NCBI GenBank assembly: GCA_021234155.1
Contig: JAJEKV010000005.1
Span: 2,604,215 to 2,668,214, forward strand
Reading direction: 5' to 3'
Length of the DNA: 64,000 nt
Source: Isoetes taiwanensis
Taxonomy: Eukaryota > Streptophyta > Lycopodiopsida > Isoetales > Isoetaceae
Every line of letters starts with the position of its first letter. Positions within the stretch are counted from its first letter, which is position 1. Shown here piece after piece: positions 1-12,119 of the stretch. The notes under the pieces are model-generated. The model saw nothing but the letters and a program-made list of their open reading frames with translations. It was not told the origin of the DNA and did no database searches. The position numbers and the translations under genes were made by a program.

Positions 1-1279
1 TGCCGCCTGGCTGCGCCGCTTGCCTCCACCGGCCACCAACCGCCTACATGATATTTGGTCCCTTTGGTGATCTCGCAAATTGCCCCCCACCGCCATTCTT
101 TCTCAGCTGCGCCTGATGCAAGTGTATCCTTGAGAGTTGAATGCAAGTGTTGCACTTTGAGTAAATGGCATGTGTTGCAGGACACTCAACCGAGAAGTGA
201 GTGCTCCATACTTCGTCGAAAATGTGATTGAGAAAGAGGCTCACTCAAGAAGGCTTCTGTAGATGGAGTTGACCTTAAGGCACCTCTTTGGATATAGTGT
301 TGTGGCAACATCTCTTGCAACTACCTCGCACAATCGCTCGCTCACCTCACTCTGTGGGGCATAGATTGAGACATGTATCTCACAAAGCTCTCTCAAGACC
401 CAGAATGGCCTTGTGAGTATTTTGTTTCAGGGTTTCAAAGTGAGTGCATTAACATGTTAAACAAAGTGTGTGCCCTCTTAACCTCGCCTCAAGATTCAGA
501 AATGAAGACTTGTTTCACCCCTAAGAATCCATCTCAATGCTCTCATACATACCTTCATTCCCCCTCAATTGATATAGCAAAATGGCCCTGTTTTACTCAT
601 AGTCGGAATTCTACACAAGGAGTAAAATGAAATAATCCTATTCTTTTGAAGTCAGCCCAATGTATTGGGACCTTTATCCGCACGCAGGTCATCCACATTG
701 GGGACGCAATCGCGGGCAATCTAGGTTGCAACACACCTTGTCCCCTTGCACTGCCTCCAGGTTTTGGTTGGTGCCATACCTTCCATCCTTCTAACATTTC
801 ACTTCTAGGCCTCCTTGGGCACCTTTACGCTTTTATGAAAGACATACGCCTCTTTCCTCGCGGATCAAAGGGATGCTCATCGACCACCAAATTCTCCAGA
901 CATGCCTTGGGTGGGCCTGCGTGTAGTTCAAGAGGGCATTCTAGAGTATCACCATTCTTGTGTGTAATAAATCCACTGGCCATCTCTCAATCGAGCTTGG
1001 GACCTGCTGTACTCGAAAGCACACAATGCAACGCCCAGAGCTTCCCCTCGACATGATAAGACAACTTCTACAAGAAGCTTCACAATGCTAACCCAAGATG
1101 TTCATCTCCCGTAGCCTCTCATCATTCACACTATCAAATGGATCCGCAGCTATTAAGTGCTCCCTCTAGTCACCGTCTGCTGCAAGGGTGCAACAAAAGG
1201 CAACCCATTCTCCATTGGAGCCTAGGGTACGTGCCTCCTGGACTTCCTCGGCTCCATTTTACTCCATCTCTACATGTTC
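1..1279. other. No recognisable gene
   Basis: Several open frames of 60-136 codons overlap on both strands here, the longest on the plus strand at 646-1056. None shows a domain, a repeated hydrophobic pattern or a convincing splice arrangement that I can recognise. The composition is unremarkable and I see no LTR or terminal repeat. Confidence 0.5.
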
Positions 1280-1560
1280 CCTCAATGAAAGCTCACATTA
1301 AAACCATATAGCCCCAAAACACCACAAATAAATATGACCATAAACCATATAAACCATACAAACATATTAAATATAACCATATTAAATCATACAACCATAT
1401 TAACTAAAATCATATAACCATATTAAAGCATACAAATCACACCATTCTAAACCATATGTGAACATTAAATCATATATACCATTTATACTATTCAACCATT
1501 GAAACCTTATTAGTCATATATAAGATAACATATATAAACATATACCTACTCCTTTTCATA
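1280..1560. repeat. AT-rich degenerate simple repeat (ACCATATTAAA-like)
   Basis: The words AACCATA, ATATTAAA and CATATAACC recur with irregular spacing through this stretch, which is far more AT-rich than its surroundings. It looks like a degenerate satellite or microsatellite. No coding potential is seen. Confidence 0.6.
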
Positions 1561-2429
1561 TTTTGGTATAATAATGTGGCTTTCTTCGTAGGTCGAAACT
1601 GCGGGCTAATGCTACAAGAATCAAGATCGCCATGTCATGGGAGGGTATGGCCCACACATGACGTATATATTATTAATCTTTTAATGAGGTTCAGGGTGTA
1701 TCTGCACTAATCGCACTCCTCTTCCTCTCCCACCATTCTTTCCTCCCCTCGCTTTCTCTGATCACTGGTGCTCCCTTTCCTGTTACCGCTCGACAAGCAT
1801 CGACGTAACCGACATTCTTAAGGCCATCTTATGACAAAGAAGCTATTTCCACGGATCGACACTTCCACTGCTCACAGATTCATTGTTCGAGCGCCGGGCG
1901 CATCACTGAGAAGAAAGTGAGGCCCTTTTAGTGTCGCTTTAGTTTTCTCAGAAGTCCTTTAGTGCATTTTACTTATATTCTCGCTGTTGAGGCTCTTATT
2001 AATCCCCTCGATACACTTGCCACCACAAATCCTTATTCACGCTTTGCTAACGACTATAATTCATTACAGTTAACTCTAGCCTCTCCTCCTCATCTCAAAG
2101 AAATCTTCCGTGTATGTTTTGTCATACCTCTTTTAATCTCATATTGCATCGTTTCCAATCGTTTCCTCAGACCGTTTCCAATCGTTCTCTCATTTCTATT
2201 AATCTCTATTAATCTTTGTATTGTTTTCGCTTTTTGTGATCTTTTTCTTTTGCTTGTGGTTGAATTGAAGCATTGTACGTGCACAAGTGAGAATTGCGGA
2301 GCAGAGTAGTAGCAAGTAAACCGGAAGATAGAAAATCAATGTAGACCAGTGTTAAAGCAAGATACGCAGCACTAACGTAACATAACTGTGGGAACATTCT
2401 CCGGAAGAAGAACTAAGAATAGGAATTGC
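1561..2429. other. Intergenic, no gene recognised
   Basis: Short overlapping open frames only, the longest at 1962-2309. A pyrimidine-rich part near 2080-2260 repeats the phrase CGTTTCCAATCGTT twice. I find no motif or family resemblance. Confidence 0.5.
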
Positions 2430-3830
2430 TTCACGTAATCTCCACCATTTCTAACTCACAAGAAATCCAATCGGCAGAGACATGCGGCGAGTTGAGAATA
2501 CTTTCACAACAGCCCAGAAGGTTGTGCTCTTTCACTCAAGGAATGACCTCGATCAAGGAAGTGAAGAGGGAGGTACACTCGGATCATATGTGTTGAGGGA
2601 TTCTATCACATTCGGGATTGCACACTACCCAATGTCTTCACATTCTTAGAACCTCGTCGGCACTTTCTCACCGTGAGTCGAGAATGTGATACCCCTCGCC
2701 AATGGCTTGTGCAAGTCAGCAGTGCCCCACCCGGCCTCCGAGCCACTCTCCTTCAACCATGCTCATCTAATAATAGGCGAAGAGGACCCGGCCCGACCGG
2801 GTGGGAGGCCTCTACGACTAACCATCGAGGTCAATTCGTGAGTCGAGAAAACTGTGTTTAGTGTAATGAGGTTCGGCAGACAGCCTCAACCACTCTCCCT
2901 CTATCTTCCCTGACACATGGTAAGTGCTCTGACCGCCCAGCCAACTCTTAGCAACCCACTTTGGGAGTCGGCATTCTACCCAACAAAGACTGCCTTCAAC
3001 CATCTTTAATAAGGGATGGGCTCTCGACAAGTGGGAGGCTCACACTCAACCACGAGTTGTCGGCTGCACTCGGGTGAGTCGAGAAAAACGAGGCTCTAGT
3101 GCACTCTAGAGCTGGCCTCGCATTTTAAACACTCTCCTTCAAGTCTTCCTCTATTAAGTGTAAGGGAAGTGTTTTGACCGTCTGTGCCAACTCTTAGCAA
3201 ACCCAATTCTCCCCGGTGGTCGGGCTCTCTACCCAATCAAAGACCGCCTCCTTCAACCTTCTTCACAAGGGTGGGCTCTGACTGGGTGGAGTGCCTCACA
3301 ACCAACCACGTGGAAACCACAGAGCTTGCCTGTGATGCACGGCTCATGAAGTCGGAATGCTCAATCAACCCAAGACTCCATGTACTAATCTTCGAGTTCT
3401 GATGGTTACGCGATTCTCGACTTTATGAAGTCGAGAATGTAGATCAGAAGCCAAGCATTTCCGACCGCAAGTCGAGAATCCTTAGCTACCACTCTCCTCA
3501 GAAACCAGGTTCTAATTCCGTAGTCACTCTTCAACTATCTTTCTACTAATATTAAGGGGAGGACTCTGATCGTGGATTCTAAACTGGCCAACCAATGTGG
3601 AAACCACGAGGAAGCCAAGGCTTGGCATTCTCTCAAGGCATCAGACTTTCTTATTCTCCTGCTTAGTCCCAAGTGCTCTAGCCTCCCAGCTCATCTCCTT
3701 CAACCATCTTCCTAATATTGCTGGTAAGAGGAGTGGTTCTGGATGCAGGAGGCCCCTCCCTCAACTACAAGAGGATGCATTGAACCGCAGATTCCCTGGC
3801 CTTAGTCCTGAATGATCTATGTACACATTC
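2430..3830. repeat. Degenerate tandem repeat array with GTGAGTCGAGAA motif
   Basis: Successive segments share an order of phrases: GTGAGTCGAGAA (near 2672, 2838 and 3074, with a GCAAGTCGAGAA variant near 3465), then CACTCTCCTTCAA or CACTCTCCCTC, then a variant of CAACTCTTAGCAA, then GGGTGGGCTCT or GGATGGGCTCT. Spacing varies between about 170 and 390 bp, so the units have diverged and carry indels. No reading frame is shared between units, so the array is probably non-coding satellite-like DNA. Confidence 0.6.
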
Positions 3831-5870
3831 CAAGCAAATCTGGCGAAAAATACCTAAAATCCAATCGTTTACCTCGATCCAATGTTTTCTGCTTCCAGCA
3901 CTTCAACCTAGAGAGTAAATCATCTCTAAGCTGAAAATGCTTACAAGAAAACACCTAACCGTGGAGCTTATCAAATAGCTCCATTATTATTTAAACACAT
4001 ACCGCATGTTCCTAATAAGCTAAATAACATAGGCATCTCCTCGAAACTCACCTTTCACGCAGAATTCCTACCATCAGATCACTTGCGGGATCCCCAGCCT
4101 CACCCAGAGTCTTTGTTTCTTCATGCTTCAAGAGTGACTTATCTAATATCAGACACCGGCAATTTCACAGATCCCCTTTCCATACCGCAGTTGTAGAGTT
4201 CAGACCGCGCCTCTCCCTTCCGCTTCCTACCTTAGTCCGCTCATCGATCAACTTCCAACCGCTGGGTAATAGACGCTACGTCGTGAAAAACACACATATG
4301 CAAGGCGCCGTTAGCGCGCCTACCGTCACGCCCATTCGGAAGTCGCTAACAACATGATCCTCCGACTTCGAAGGCTCCCCCCAATGCCGCATAGGAAGAT
4401 AAACTACGCCTCCACTACCTTAGTCCCTTGATGTGATTAAATTTCGGAATAGTGTTTGGCTAAGCAAAGCCACCGCCGCGACTCTTAGCCTCGCTTTTTT
4501 CATAAAATTGTATTGTCCTTAACTTCAAAATTAAGAACACGCTCACCTTTTTACATGTACCCAAACTCACAACGCCACGGAGGAAACTTAATTTACAGAG
4601 TGTAGTCCGAAGATGAGAGGGTATTAGCGTATTACGACTCGGCCCAAGAAGCTTGTAGGCCGGAGGGATGCTTTCGCCACCGGGCAGCGAAGAAGACAAA
4701 CACCCCGTGTTCGAGGTTTTTCTTTTGTCTAATACCCTTAATCGATCCATCCTTCTTGCAAAGATCACCTGACTCACCGGTGACATCGTCGTAACTCCAT
4801 TCTTCATCGTAGGGATCGGAGACAGCTTCTTGAAACAAAATGCGCATTCGTGGTATGTCGAGGTATCGAAGGCGGGAAGGAGAAGACTACTTTACATTAA
4901 AGTGACAAGAAGAGCTCCCCAGACAAGTATAAGAAAAATCGTTGTGCTCTCCGCCTTTATCTAAGCATTTAACACTACATGTCAGGACCGCCGTAAGAGT
5001 AAGTTCTATCGCACTAAAAAATTAAGCAGTCAAATTATTCTCACTCTTCCATGAGCAAGGCTACAATCGTAAGTACGTATGCTTTAAAATTGTCGTAATC
5101 CTTGTGGAAGGATCCGAAGGGATGAAGGAGGCTCTAACCCTAACAACATCCGTGTGGAGCTTGGTATGGAGATTTCCAGTCGTGGAAAATCGCTCAATAC
5201 GGGAGCTTATTCTACCGTAATAAGACTCTACAACACTCAAGTAGCGCCGGTTCATACACAAAAAGTCCACCAAAAAAACAAAGATGGGGATGATGACACC
5301 ACACCTGAGTGAACGACATCTAAGGAGACCTAAGATATATCGACTTCAAACCCCATCCGCATGATCGATCGATTTCACGTAGAGGGGCACGTAAAATGAG
5401 CGCCTAGCTCGATATCCGCGTTGGGAATATCACACAAGCCGCCGCCGACATTAGATCGAAGCCGGAAGGTTTTGCACCTGGAGATGCCGCCTTTGTTCAA
5501 CCATTGAATTTAATCCAAAGACATGCCGGAGATTCTCAACTCGATGGTGCTATCCCGTTGCGTAGATCCAATGCCCCATGGAGCAAGCCATACCTTTTAA
5601 AGCGCATCGACAGAGTTGTTCACCGAAGTCCGAGGAAGATCCAAGGAAAAGAAGTCCTGTTCGGGTTGTAGACGTCGCGATTCGAGGAGGGCGTCAAGTA
5701 TTGACGAGAAGGAGGTGCCGCAGCGACTCAAGCGATAGATATGCCACGCAGAGTGTAGAGTTCTTTCGGGCGAGATCACCAGAACCGAACCGCCAGCATT
5801 AGCCACCGCCAACACAATAGCAGCGAAAGTGCCAGCTACGTAAGGTAAATAACTCTTCGACGATCGCCGC
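3831..5870. other. No recognisable gene; one possible minus-strand exon
   Basis: Most of the stretch is featureless. On the minus strand a 71-codon frame (4632-4847) contains an acidic run (YDEEWSYDDVTGESGDL) that has the feel of a real exon, but I cannot place it in a family and no splice structure supports it. A 103-codon minus frame at 5597-5908 is serine-rich and unconvincing. Confidence 0.4.
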
Positions 5871-5875
5871 GAAAT

Positions 5876-6190
5876 CGAAAGCCCCGCCATCCTAACATTT
5901 GCCGACATTGGGGTTTCGACTCGCGAGTCGAGAAAGCCGCCAGAAAATACGTAAAATCAAAGGATGTGGAGCTGACCGCTGAAATGAAAACCCTTAGCCG
6001 CAGAAAGAAAATTACATTCATATTATGATCGGAAGTCGAAAGCCCCCGCCATCCTAACATTTGCCGACATTACCGGGTTTCTCGAATCGCCGGAGAAAAT
6101 GTGGTACGCAGAAAATCAAAGGATGATAGAGCTTTCTCGACCGGCGCGAAATGGAGAAAACCTGAGAAGTAAAAAGAAAATTAGACTATT
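5876..6190. repeat. Two-copy tandem repeat, period about 157 bp
   Basis: The block beginning GCCATCCTAACATTTGCCGA is present at about 5886 and again at about 6049. In both copies it is followed by a sequence around CTCGA..TCGAGAAA, then AAAATCAAAGGATG, GAGCT, GAAATG.AAAACC and AGAAAGAAAATTA. The two copies differ by several small indels. The first copy contains a perfect hairpin motif (TCGACTCGCGAGTCGA) that has decayed in the second. Confidence 0.75.
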
Positions 6191-6199
6191 CAGGACTTT

Positions 6200-7149
6200 C
6201 TCACTGAAGTCGAAAACCCGGCTACTATTTACCGCTTATTCCTGTGTTTGTATATATACTTTCATGCTCACATTGGTACATTGTTCCAATGCAGCCCCCA
6301 TCTTGGACCGATCATACACGCTTGGCAACAAAGGGAAAGCATTGGGTTGTCCTCCTCGGCCCTAAAGGAAACAGGGCCCCTGAGCAAGTGGGAAGACCTT
6401 GAGAAACTATGCATATATGTTCTGAGGAGGGACAGAAGATGACGAGGGAGAGGAAGAAGAAGAGGAGAAGAAGAAGAGAACACTAAGGAAAGGCAGGGGG
6501 AGTCTCTCTCAGACCAATATGACCTCATTCTTAGCACCGAAGGGCCCGGGAGAAATGGACCCACCTATGGGCTCAATGGACAAGAGGCAAGTCAAGGACA
6601 AAGAATGGAGAATTTCCAAGCAGGCGGGACCCCAAGTTGTTTGGACAAGCAGCTCATGAAGAGGATACAGGGCCTCCTCACGACAAAGAAACGCTGGACC
6701 CATACAAGGCAAAATCTTGGAGGGAACAACTCACGAGGAAGACTGTGAGTTCTAAATTGCAGATCTAAAGGATTATGCTAAAGCCAAAGCTATAAGTAGA
6801 AGAAGGCATCACTGAAATTCTCGCAACGCTGCATCTAATGAATACCATGATTTTGATTATTACAAGGAAAAGGCTGCCCCTTGATGAAGACATGAAGGAA
6901 TTGAACCGCCTTATGTCAACCCTACATCAACAACACCAAGCTGAAGCTGTGAACTGTTAAAACCCTTCCTTTCCCCTCAACGTGCGGCGGCACCCGAAAG
7001 GAAGCTTGATTCGTAAGGGTGGTCCCATTTAAGGCGTGACGATAGCTCCCCCCATTTGGTTTACTTTGGGACACAAGGGATTTGGTGGTCTCCGAACTGG
7101 CACTGGACCCGTGGGGCACTATTTGCCATCAATATGATCAAGACCCCAC
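6200..7149. other. No gene recognised
   Basis: Purine-rich near 6425-6500 (GAGGAAGAAGAAGAGG). Short overlapping frames on both strands (for example plus 6099-6365 and minus 6268-6564) lack recognisable motifs. Confidence 0.45.
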
Positions 7150-7875
7150 CCTTTTTATGACAAAGTGGACATAGAGCAAAGGGTACAAGATCGGTTCGGA
7201 CATGACCGACCCGGATACTTTCGGCCTTTTGTCTTTTGCATGCCGGCAATCAAACAACCATTTGCCTCCCAATGGGCAGCTGATATTAACTTCACCAACA
7301 AGATCATGCACTCCATATACCAACTTGATCATGAGTGCACTTGGCTTGCCGGAGGCACCAAGCTTTGCCAACATAGTTTTGGTTTTGATTTCAAGACGGC
7401 CGGGACCGATAAGTGGTGGTCTAGCGAGCATCATCTCGACAAGTTCATGATCTCTCAAGAGCGTATGGAACCCGAAGGGGGTAGGTTTATGGATGATGTT
7501 CCATCGATGGACAAGGTCGCCAAAGATGGTGCGACCGTCCTATACATAGAATTCCTATCCGCCAAGAGTTATCAAGTACTTCATAACCAAATTTTGGTCG
7601 GTGAAGATCAAATTGTATGGCGAAGTGGTACATGAATGGCCTCGTTTCTCTCGGGGCTATGCTGCTTTGGAATGAAACCTATATCCGTGGTTGGAAATAA
7701 GGACATGGTTGAAACCATTCAGTCATACCGGATCTCGCTTCATGAGCATTTCAAGGGGAGGAAGACAAATGGAAGCAAAAGACGACGAGGACGAGGGAGA
7801 CAAAGCCGAGAGACGAGGATGTCAAGGTTTGACCAGAATGTCAAGCCGAAAACATTATTGAAAACCCGAGATTGA
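7150..7875 (+). pseudogene. Unidentified reading frame, interrupted by one TGA
   Basis: One frame runs from about 7150 to 7875 with a single TGA at 7633-7635. The first part (about 160 residues) is balanced in composition, with W, C and H residues and phrases such as PAIKQPFASQW, TKLCQHSFGFDF and GTDKWW. The second part ends in a basic tail with KRRRGRGRQ, suggestive of nucleic-acid binding or a nuclear signal. I do not recognise the family. Such a composition would fit a transposon-derived or plant-mobile-domain-like protein, but that is a guess. No start codon context or splice sites settle the ends. The frame is much longer than its neighbours, so I regard it as once coding. Confidence 0.45.
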
Positions 7876-7879
7876 GGTG

Positions 7880-8730
7880 AGTTTATTTTGTTCGATTTGG
7901 TTTTCGACCATGGAATCGAGAAAACGTTTCCTTTCAATACCACCTTATCAACGGATTGCTAGCCCGAGGGTGTGCCTGGGTGCCCGAGGCTCCTGCGGGC
8001 AAAGATGGATGGCTCTCCCAAAGTGATGGATGGCGCCCCATGACTCCTCGGGTCGCCTCAGGCCGCATGCTCGAGCGAGGAGCTCGGCGGCATGCTTGTG
8101 AGCCACGGGAGCACACGATGGAGCAGGGTGCCGGCGCTTGGCGCCAGGGTCGGAGGATGCACCCCTCCTCGGAAACACTTCTCTGAGCGCTTTCCCCTGA
8201 AGGCTTTCCCCGGAAAGCGCCTGGACTGGGCGCTTTGGGCTTATTGGATGCTATTTTCAGCCCTTCAGCCGTTGCCCTCACTCTGGCCACCGCTTTTCTC
8301 GCAGACGTTGCTAGCAGGGTTTTGGACTCTACCCGTTTCGGGCAGCTCTTATGGTCTAGTGGTTTGATCGAGTTACCCGTGGGGGTCGGGCACTGTGATC
8401 TCTCGTCAGCATCTATTTGCCCGGTTCCGCTGAGAGATGGGAGGTTTAGCTGGCATGAGTCCCAACTCAGCATTCTGGCGACCTTAGCCGCGGAAGAGGT
8501 TACTGCCTGGGGCGTTTGTTGAAGTTCTGTTTGTTGAGGTATGCTTTTTTTGCAGCAAAGATAGCTTTTTGATCTGTGGTCATCATGGCAACGGTTTTTC
8601 CCGCGGGGTTTTTTAATCCGCCATGGTGCTCACGGGTTTCGCCCATGCAATGTATTTTTGTTTTTTCGTACTTGTGGTCGATGTCCTTCGTGACGCTTGC
8701 CTTTGTGGTGCGATGCAAAATATACTTCCT
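7880..8730. other. GC-rich stretch without recognisable gene
   Basis: Overlapping long frames on both strands between 7930 and 8520 reflect high GC and lack of stops rather than a gene. No motif is found. Around 8190-8260 the words GCGCTTTC, GGAAAGCGCC and GGGCGCTTTGG make a local inverted-repeat cluster. Confidence 0.45.
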
Positions 8731-8751
8731 TCCTTCCTTCCTTCCTTTTTT
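8727..8751. repeat. (TTCC)n microsatellite
   Basis: Five to six uninterrupted TTCC units followed by a short T run. Confidence 0.9.
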
Positions 8752-8775
8752 CATTCTCGACTCATGAGTCGAAAA

Positions 8776-9685
8776 AAACTCGCTTTCCTTCGATGATGTC
8801 ATCATTTCGTGGAATTCGTGTCAACGACACATTGTCACAATGGATTCCAACGTTCACCGCCGCGAGGAGAATGAGAATGAAAATCCGAGCAAGACAAGCC
8901 ACAGCCAGAAAAGAACCTCAAAAAGATAATGATCCCGTATTTGATCCCGATGAACCGAAATATGGTCGAGCTAAACTCCAATCGATCCAGCTGTCCCACC
9001 AAGCTTGTAATATTTGACGCCAATGGAGTATTAGCCGCAAGATACCACGACAAAGACGCCCCCGAGATTAACACCTCGCATCCCAATGAAAAACAGAGCA
9101 TAAAATAGTGTATCCGGAGGCCCAGAGCTAAGGAAATTATTGACCTGTGCCCGCACGGATTCGGCGGGCATATGGTCTTGTATGGCAAAGAAAATATTGT
9201 CAATGTTCTTGGTGTTCTCGATTTCAGTTTTGAAGTTCAAGTTCGCTTTGGGGAAACGGTAAAAGGGTCGAAAGCATGTGAAGGACCCCGATCCAGCCAT
9301 CACAAAGGGGAAGCCTATAATGGTGAAAAGGTCGATCGGGGTTTATGAGCAATTCTGTGACTATGGCAAACACAACACGCCGATCATAGACGACTCCGCC
9401 CACAAGTGCTATCATAACGCCGAAAAATACAATCATCAAGCTGCTTTACATCGACCAAGAATATGAGAGACGGATAGGTGGTTGTCCTTCTGACCGGGCC
9501 TCGCCTTGGCGGAATCCCTCTTTGCCATTCTTGTCAGCCGATGTGCTTACTTAACCATCCGAGCCTCCGCGGAACCCGATCCAGAGCAGTTTCGATCATG
9601 AAAGCTATGGACTACAAATACTTTGGTGAACAAGAAGAGGACCGCCAGGATAGTCAAATTGTGTGAATATTGTAATCGAACGTGA
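8776..9685. other. No recognisable gene
   Basis: Frames of 60-122 codons occur on both strands (minus 8835-9203, plus 9278-9466) but none carries a motif I recognise, and several overlap each other. Possibly decayed transposon sequence. Confidence 0.4.
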
Positions 9686-9689
9686 ACAT

Positions 9690-10045
9690 GTATTGACCAT
9701 TTTGTAATGAATATACTTGTATATTGGAGTTTCGATGCCTTTCTCGACTCAACAGTCGAGAAAGGCATGTTTGTCGTGTTGATGAAACCATTTGTATGTT
9801 TGATTGTGTGACCGGATGCAGCCACAATCTATTATGATAATGCTTGTACATTGGGTTTCCGGGCCTTTCAAGGCATGCCGGTTGTCTCGCTGACAAAAGC
9901 ATTTGTATGCTTTTTCAGTGATTGGATGCAACCATATTCTAATGAGAATGGTTGTACTTTGATTTTTATGGCCTTTCGACTCGCGAAGTCGAGAAAGACA
10001 CTACTTCCCACGCCATTGGATGCAGCTTGTATGGAATGAATGTTC
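9690..10045. repeat. Three-copy degenerate tandem repeat, period about 110-130 bp
   Basis: The phrase CTTGTA.ATTGG.TTTC or GTTGTACTTTG is followed each time by GG or TGCCTTTC. It begins near 9711, 9843 and 9952, and each time is followed further on by a GGATGCA phrase (9813, 9924, 10017). Two of the three copies carry the CTCGACT/AGTCGAG hairpin. In the middle copy the hairpin has been lost and reads CTTTCAAGGCATGCC. Confidence 0.65.
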
Positions 10046-10915
10046 TCCGCTGTAATTTGATTTCAACATTCTTTTCTTCGCTTTGACTAATGGCACCGTG
10101 AATTGCTAATCATACTTTGCTCCAGGTGGTTTATCGTATCCCGACATTGACAGCCCGCCCAGCATCACAGACCCGCCCCAGCGATAACGCATCCAGCCAA
10201 GGCGGAAGAAATACCGCTCGCACGTGATCCCTGGCCACACGCTTACACTCTTGCCCGGGCCTTTGGGACAAGGTTGCTCGCGACCTCGGGGAGGTTGCTC
10301 GCTACACCCCGGGATAAAGAACAGCTTAAGAACAAAGAGAAAGTCCGTGAAGCTCAAGGCATATTGCAAGCATTGCATAACATCCACGGAGGTTGGGGAA
10401 GGAGCATATTCGATGAAAGGTCAAGGAGGCGAAGTGGAGAAGTTCCGGGACAGGTCGGCCGGTAGCTCCAGAGAGGCACCTCCACGCGAGGCATTCCACA
10501 CTCTTCAAAGTTGCCCCCAAGGCTTACATGTAGACGGGCATGAAGAAGCCACAAGTTAATCCCCTAAGGTGGACCACCTACCAAGATGATGTAATCAGAG
10601 GGACAAGAAGACCGCCATGGTCTCACAAAAATCGATGTAAAATACATTGTATCTGCTCAATTTATTAATAAAAATTCTTTTTCAACTACATCTTTGGTTT
10701 CAAACTTTAATGAATTTCATTTGTTTCAGCTTGCATTGTTTTTGTTCTCGACTCAAACTGGAAAACTGAAAAGAAGACACCAGATTCGAAGTTTTATTCA
10801 AAAATTCAATTAAGGATAGTTTTCTGCCTGGTGCTACTTTTATGTAAATTAACCCGTTCAAAAAAAATGGGAATGGAATGAGTCCCACTTTAATTAAATA
10901 CGACTTAGTAGCTTT
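10046..10915. other. No recognisable gene upstream of the chromovirus
   Basis: Contains overlapping frames around 10106-10559 without motifs, then AT-rich DNA. The 5' LTR and primer site expected upstream of the chromovirus gag are not identifiable here. Confidence 0.4.
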
Positions 10916-10918
10916 TAT

Positions 10919-11173
10919 TGTTTGCGGCAACAAATCGTCCGTAAATATACAGAGGAATTCATGAGGCTAAGGTCAGATGTGCCGGTTGGGAGAGAGAAGC
11001 ATGCGCCATTGGAAAGCTATATCGAGGGGCTGAATGAGGAGATCCCCGCAGTTTGTGAGAGCAATAAACCCCAGGACGATCGTAAGGTAGAGTCCAAGGC
11101 TATAAGCCAGGTGGGACCTGGGAATCCGCGAAGCAGGGCAGATTTCCGGATAAAGGCAAGACAGAAGCTATAG
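10919..11173 (+). pseudogene. Gypsy gag fragment
   Basis: An 85-codon open frame contains VRKYTEEFMRLRSDVP followed by a YIEGLNEEI phrase. This is the typical helix-rich gag signature of plant gypsy elements, in which a Y..EF..L motif precedes a YI.GL..EI motif. Gag would form the virus-like particle. The frame closes at 11173. About 300 bp further on (11485-11525) the words CHICRNRYMHK suggest a damaged zinc knuckle. Confidence 0.75.
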
Positions 11174-11734
11174 CCCCGTGGCAGCCGAAAGTCCAAATCC
11201 AGAGCCCCATATATGGTGGGGAACCGTGAGGAAAAACAGAAGAAGCTGCGTGTCCTCAAGGACAAGCAGAGGGGTCAAACACCCAAAGTAGTGCGATCCT
11301 TTATGTGCAATGCCCAAGCGAAAAGAGGAGTGCATAGAAAAAGCAACTCGCTTCGTGTGCCCCACCGTGCCATAGACAAAGAACCCCTCTACGCCACATG
11401 CAGCTCTAGCGAGTTGGGAGATTGGGACGCTTCCCGGCTCGACGACGACGGCTAAGAGGCCCGCCATCACATCTGGTGGTGAGTGTCATATTTGCCGCAA
11501 TAGATACATGCATAAAGCAGAGCCGCCAGATAAGGTAATTTCCACGTTAGGGAAGGCCAAGGCCAAGTCCTTCATAGTCTTGATAGACCTCGTGAAGTAG
11601 CCATAACTTTGCATCCCCTTTAATGGTTCGTGATGTTGAAGTTGAAGCCGCCAAAGTCGTGCCAAGACCCGCTTGTTTTAGCAAGTGGTGCAAAGAAGCG
11701 CATCTACGCAAGAGAATTAAACTTCACATCGACT

Positions 11735-11851
11735 TGCCAGGCATTAATATCCGACATGGGGGCAGAAGTAATGGGCATTGGCAAGTATGACTTGATCATA
11801 GAATGGAGTACCTTTGGCCAGCAGGGCCATTATCGATTGTGGAAAGCTTAA
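11735..11851 (+). pseudogene. Gypsy protease-to-RT linker remnant
   Basis: The frame ending at 11851 includes YDLIIEWSTFGQQGHYRLW, which resembles the segment after the retroviral-type aspartic protease where plant gypsy elements have a D-I-I-L-G-M-x-W/F-L signature. The catalytic D-S/T-G triad itself is not visible in any frame nearby. Confidence 0.5.
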
Positions 11852-12119
11852 GGTGACATTCCCAACACCACGGCAAGATCATTGAGATAAACAGGTAAGG
11901 AAGTTGTTCCCATCATGCAAAGTATGTCTTCTAAACGGCTGCTCAAGCGCATCAAGAGCGAACAGGTGGCATACATCTTCAAGCTTGAGATTAGTGAGCC
12001 AGAATCGGAAGGAAGCAAAGAAGACAAGGTGCTCAGCAAGTTGCCGGGCGCAAGTAGCTGATCACGGAGTTCCATGATCTCTTTCCGTGATGAGATCAAG
12101 TAGCTCCTCCATATAGGAG

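Larger units (their letters stand above)
2660..10760. repeat. Interspersed hairpin motif family CTCGACT...AGTCGAG
   Basis: A short inverted repeat with core CTCGACT/AGTCGAG, usually flanked by TTT/AAA, recurs at 3413-3438, 5914-5935, 8754-8775, 9735-9768 and 9970-9997, with half sites near 2672, 2838, 3074, 3465 and 10746. The best copy (9735-9768) has perfect 15-bp arms, ATGCCTTTCTCGACT and its complement, around a 4-base loop. Outside this part of the window I do not see it. Function is unknown. It could be a tiny mobile hairpin or a component of the local satellite repeats. Confidence 0.6.

Noticed and set aside
646-1056. 136-codon plus-strand frame
   Set aside because: Rich in Ser, Pro and Cys without pattern. 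No domain, splice site or neighbour supports it.
7934-8522. Up to 179-codon overlapping frames on both strands
   Set aside because: GC-rich DNA with few stops. No motif, and frames on both strands are equally long.
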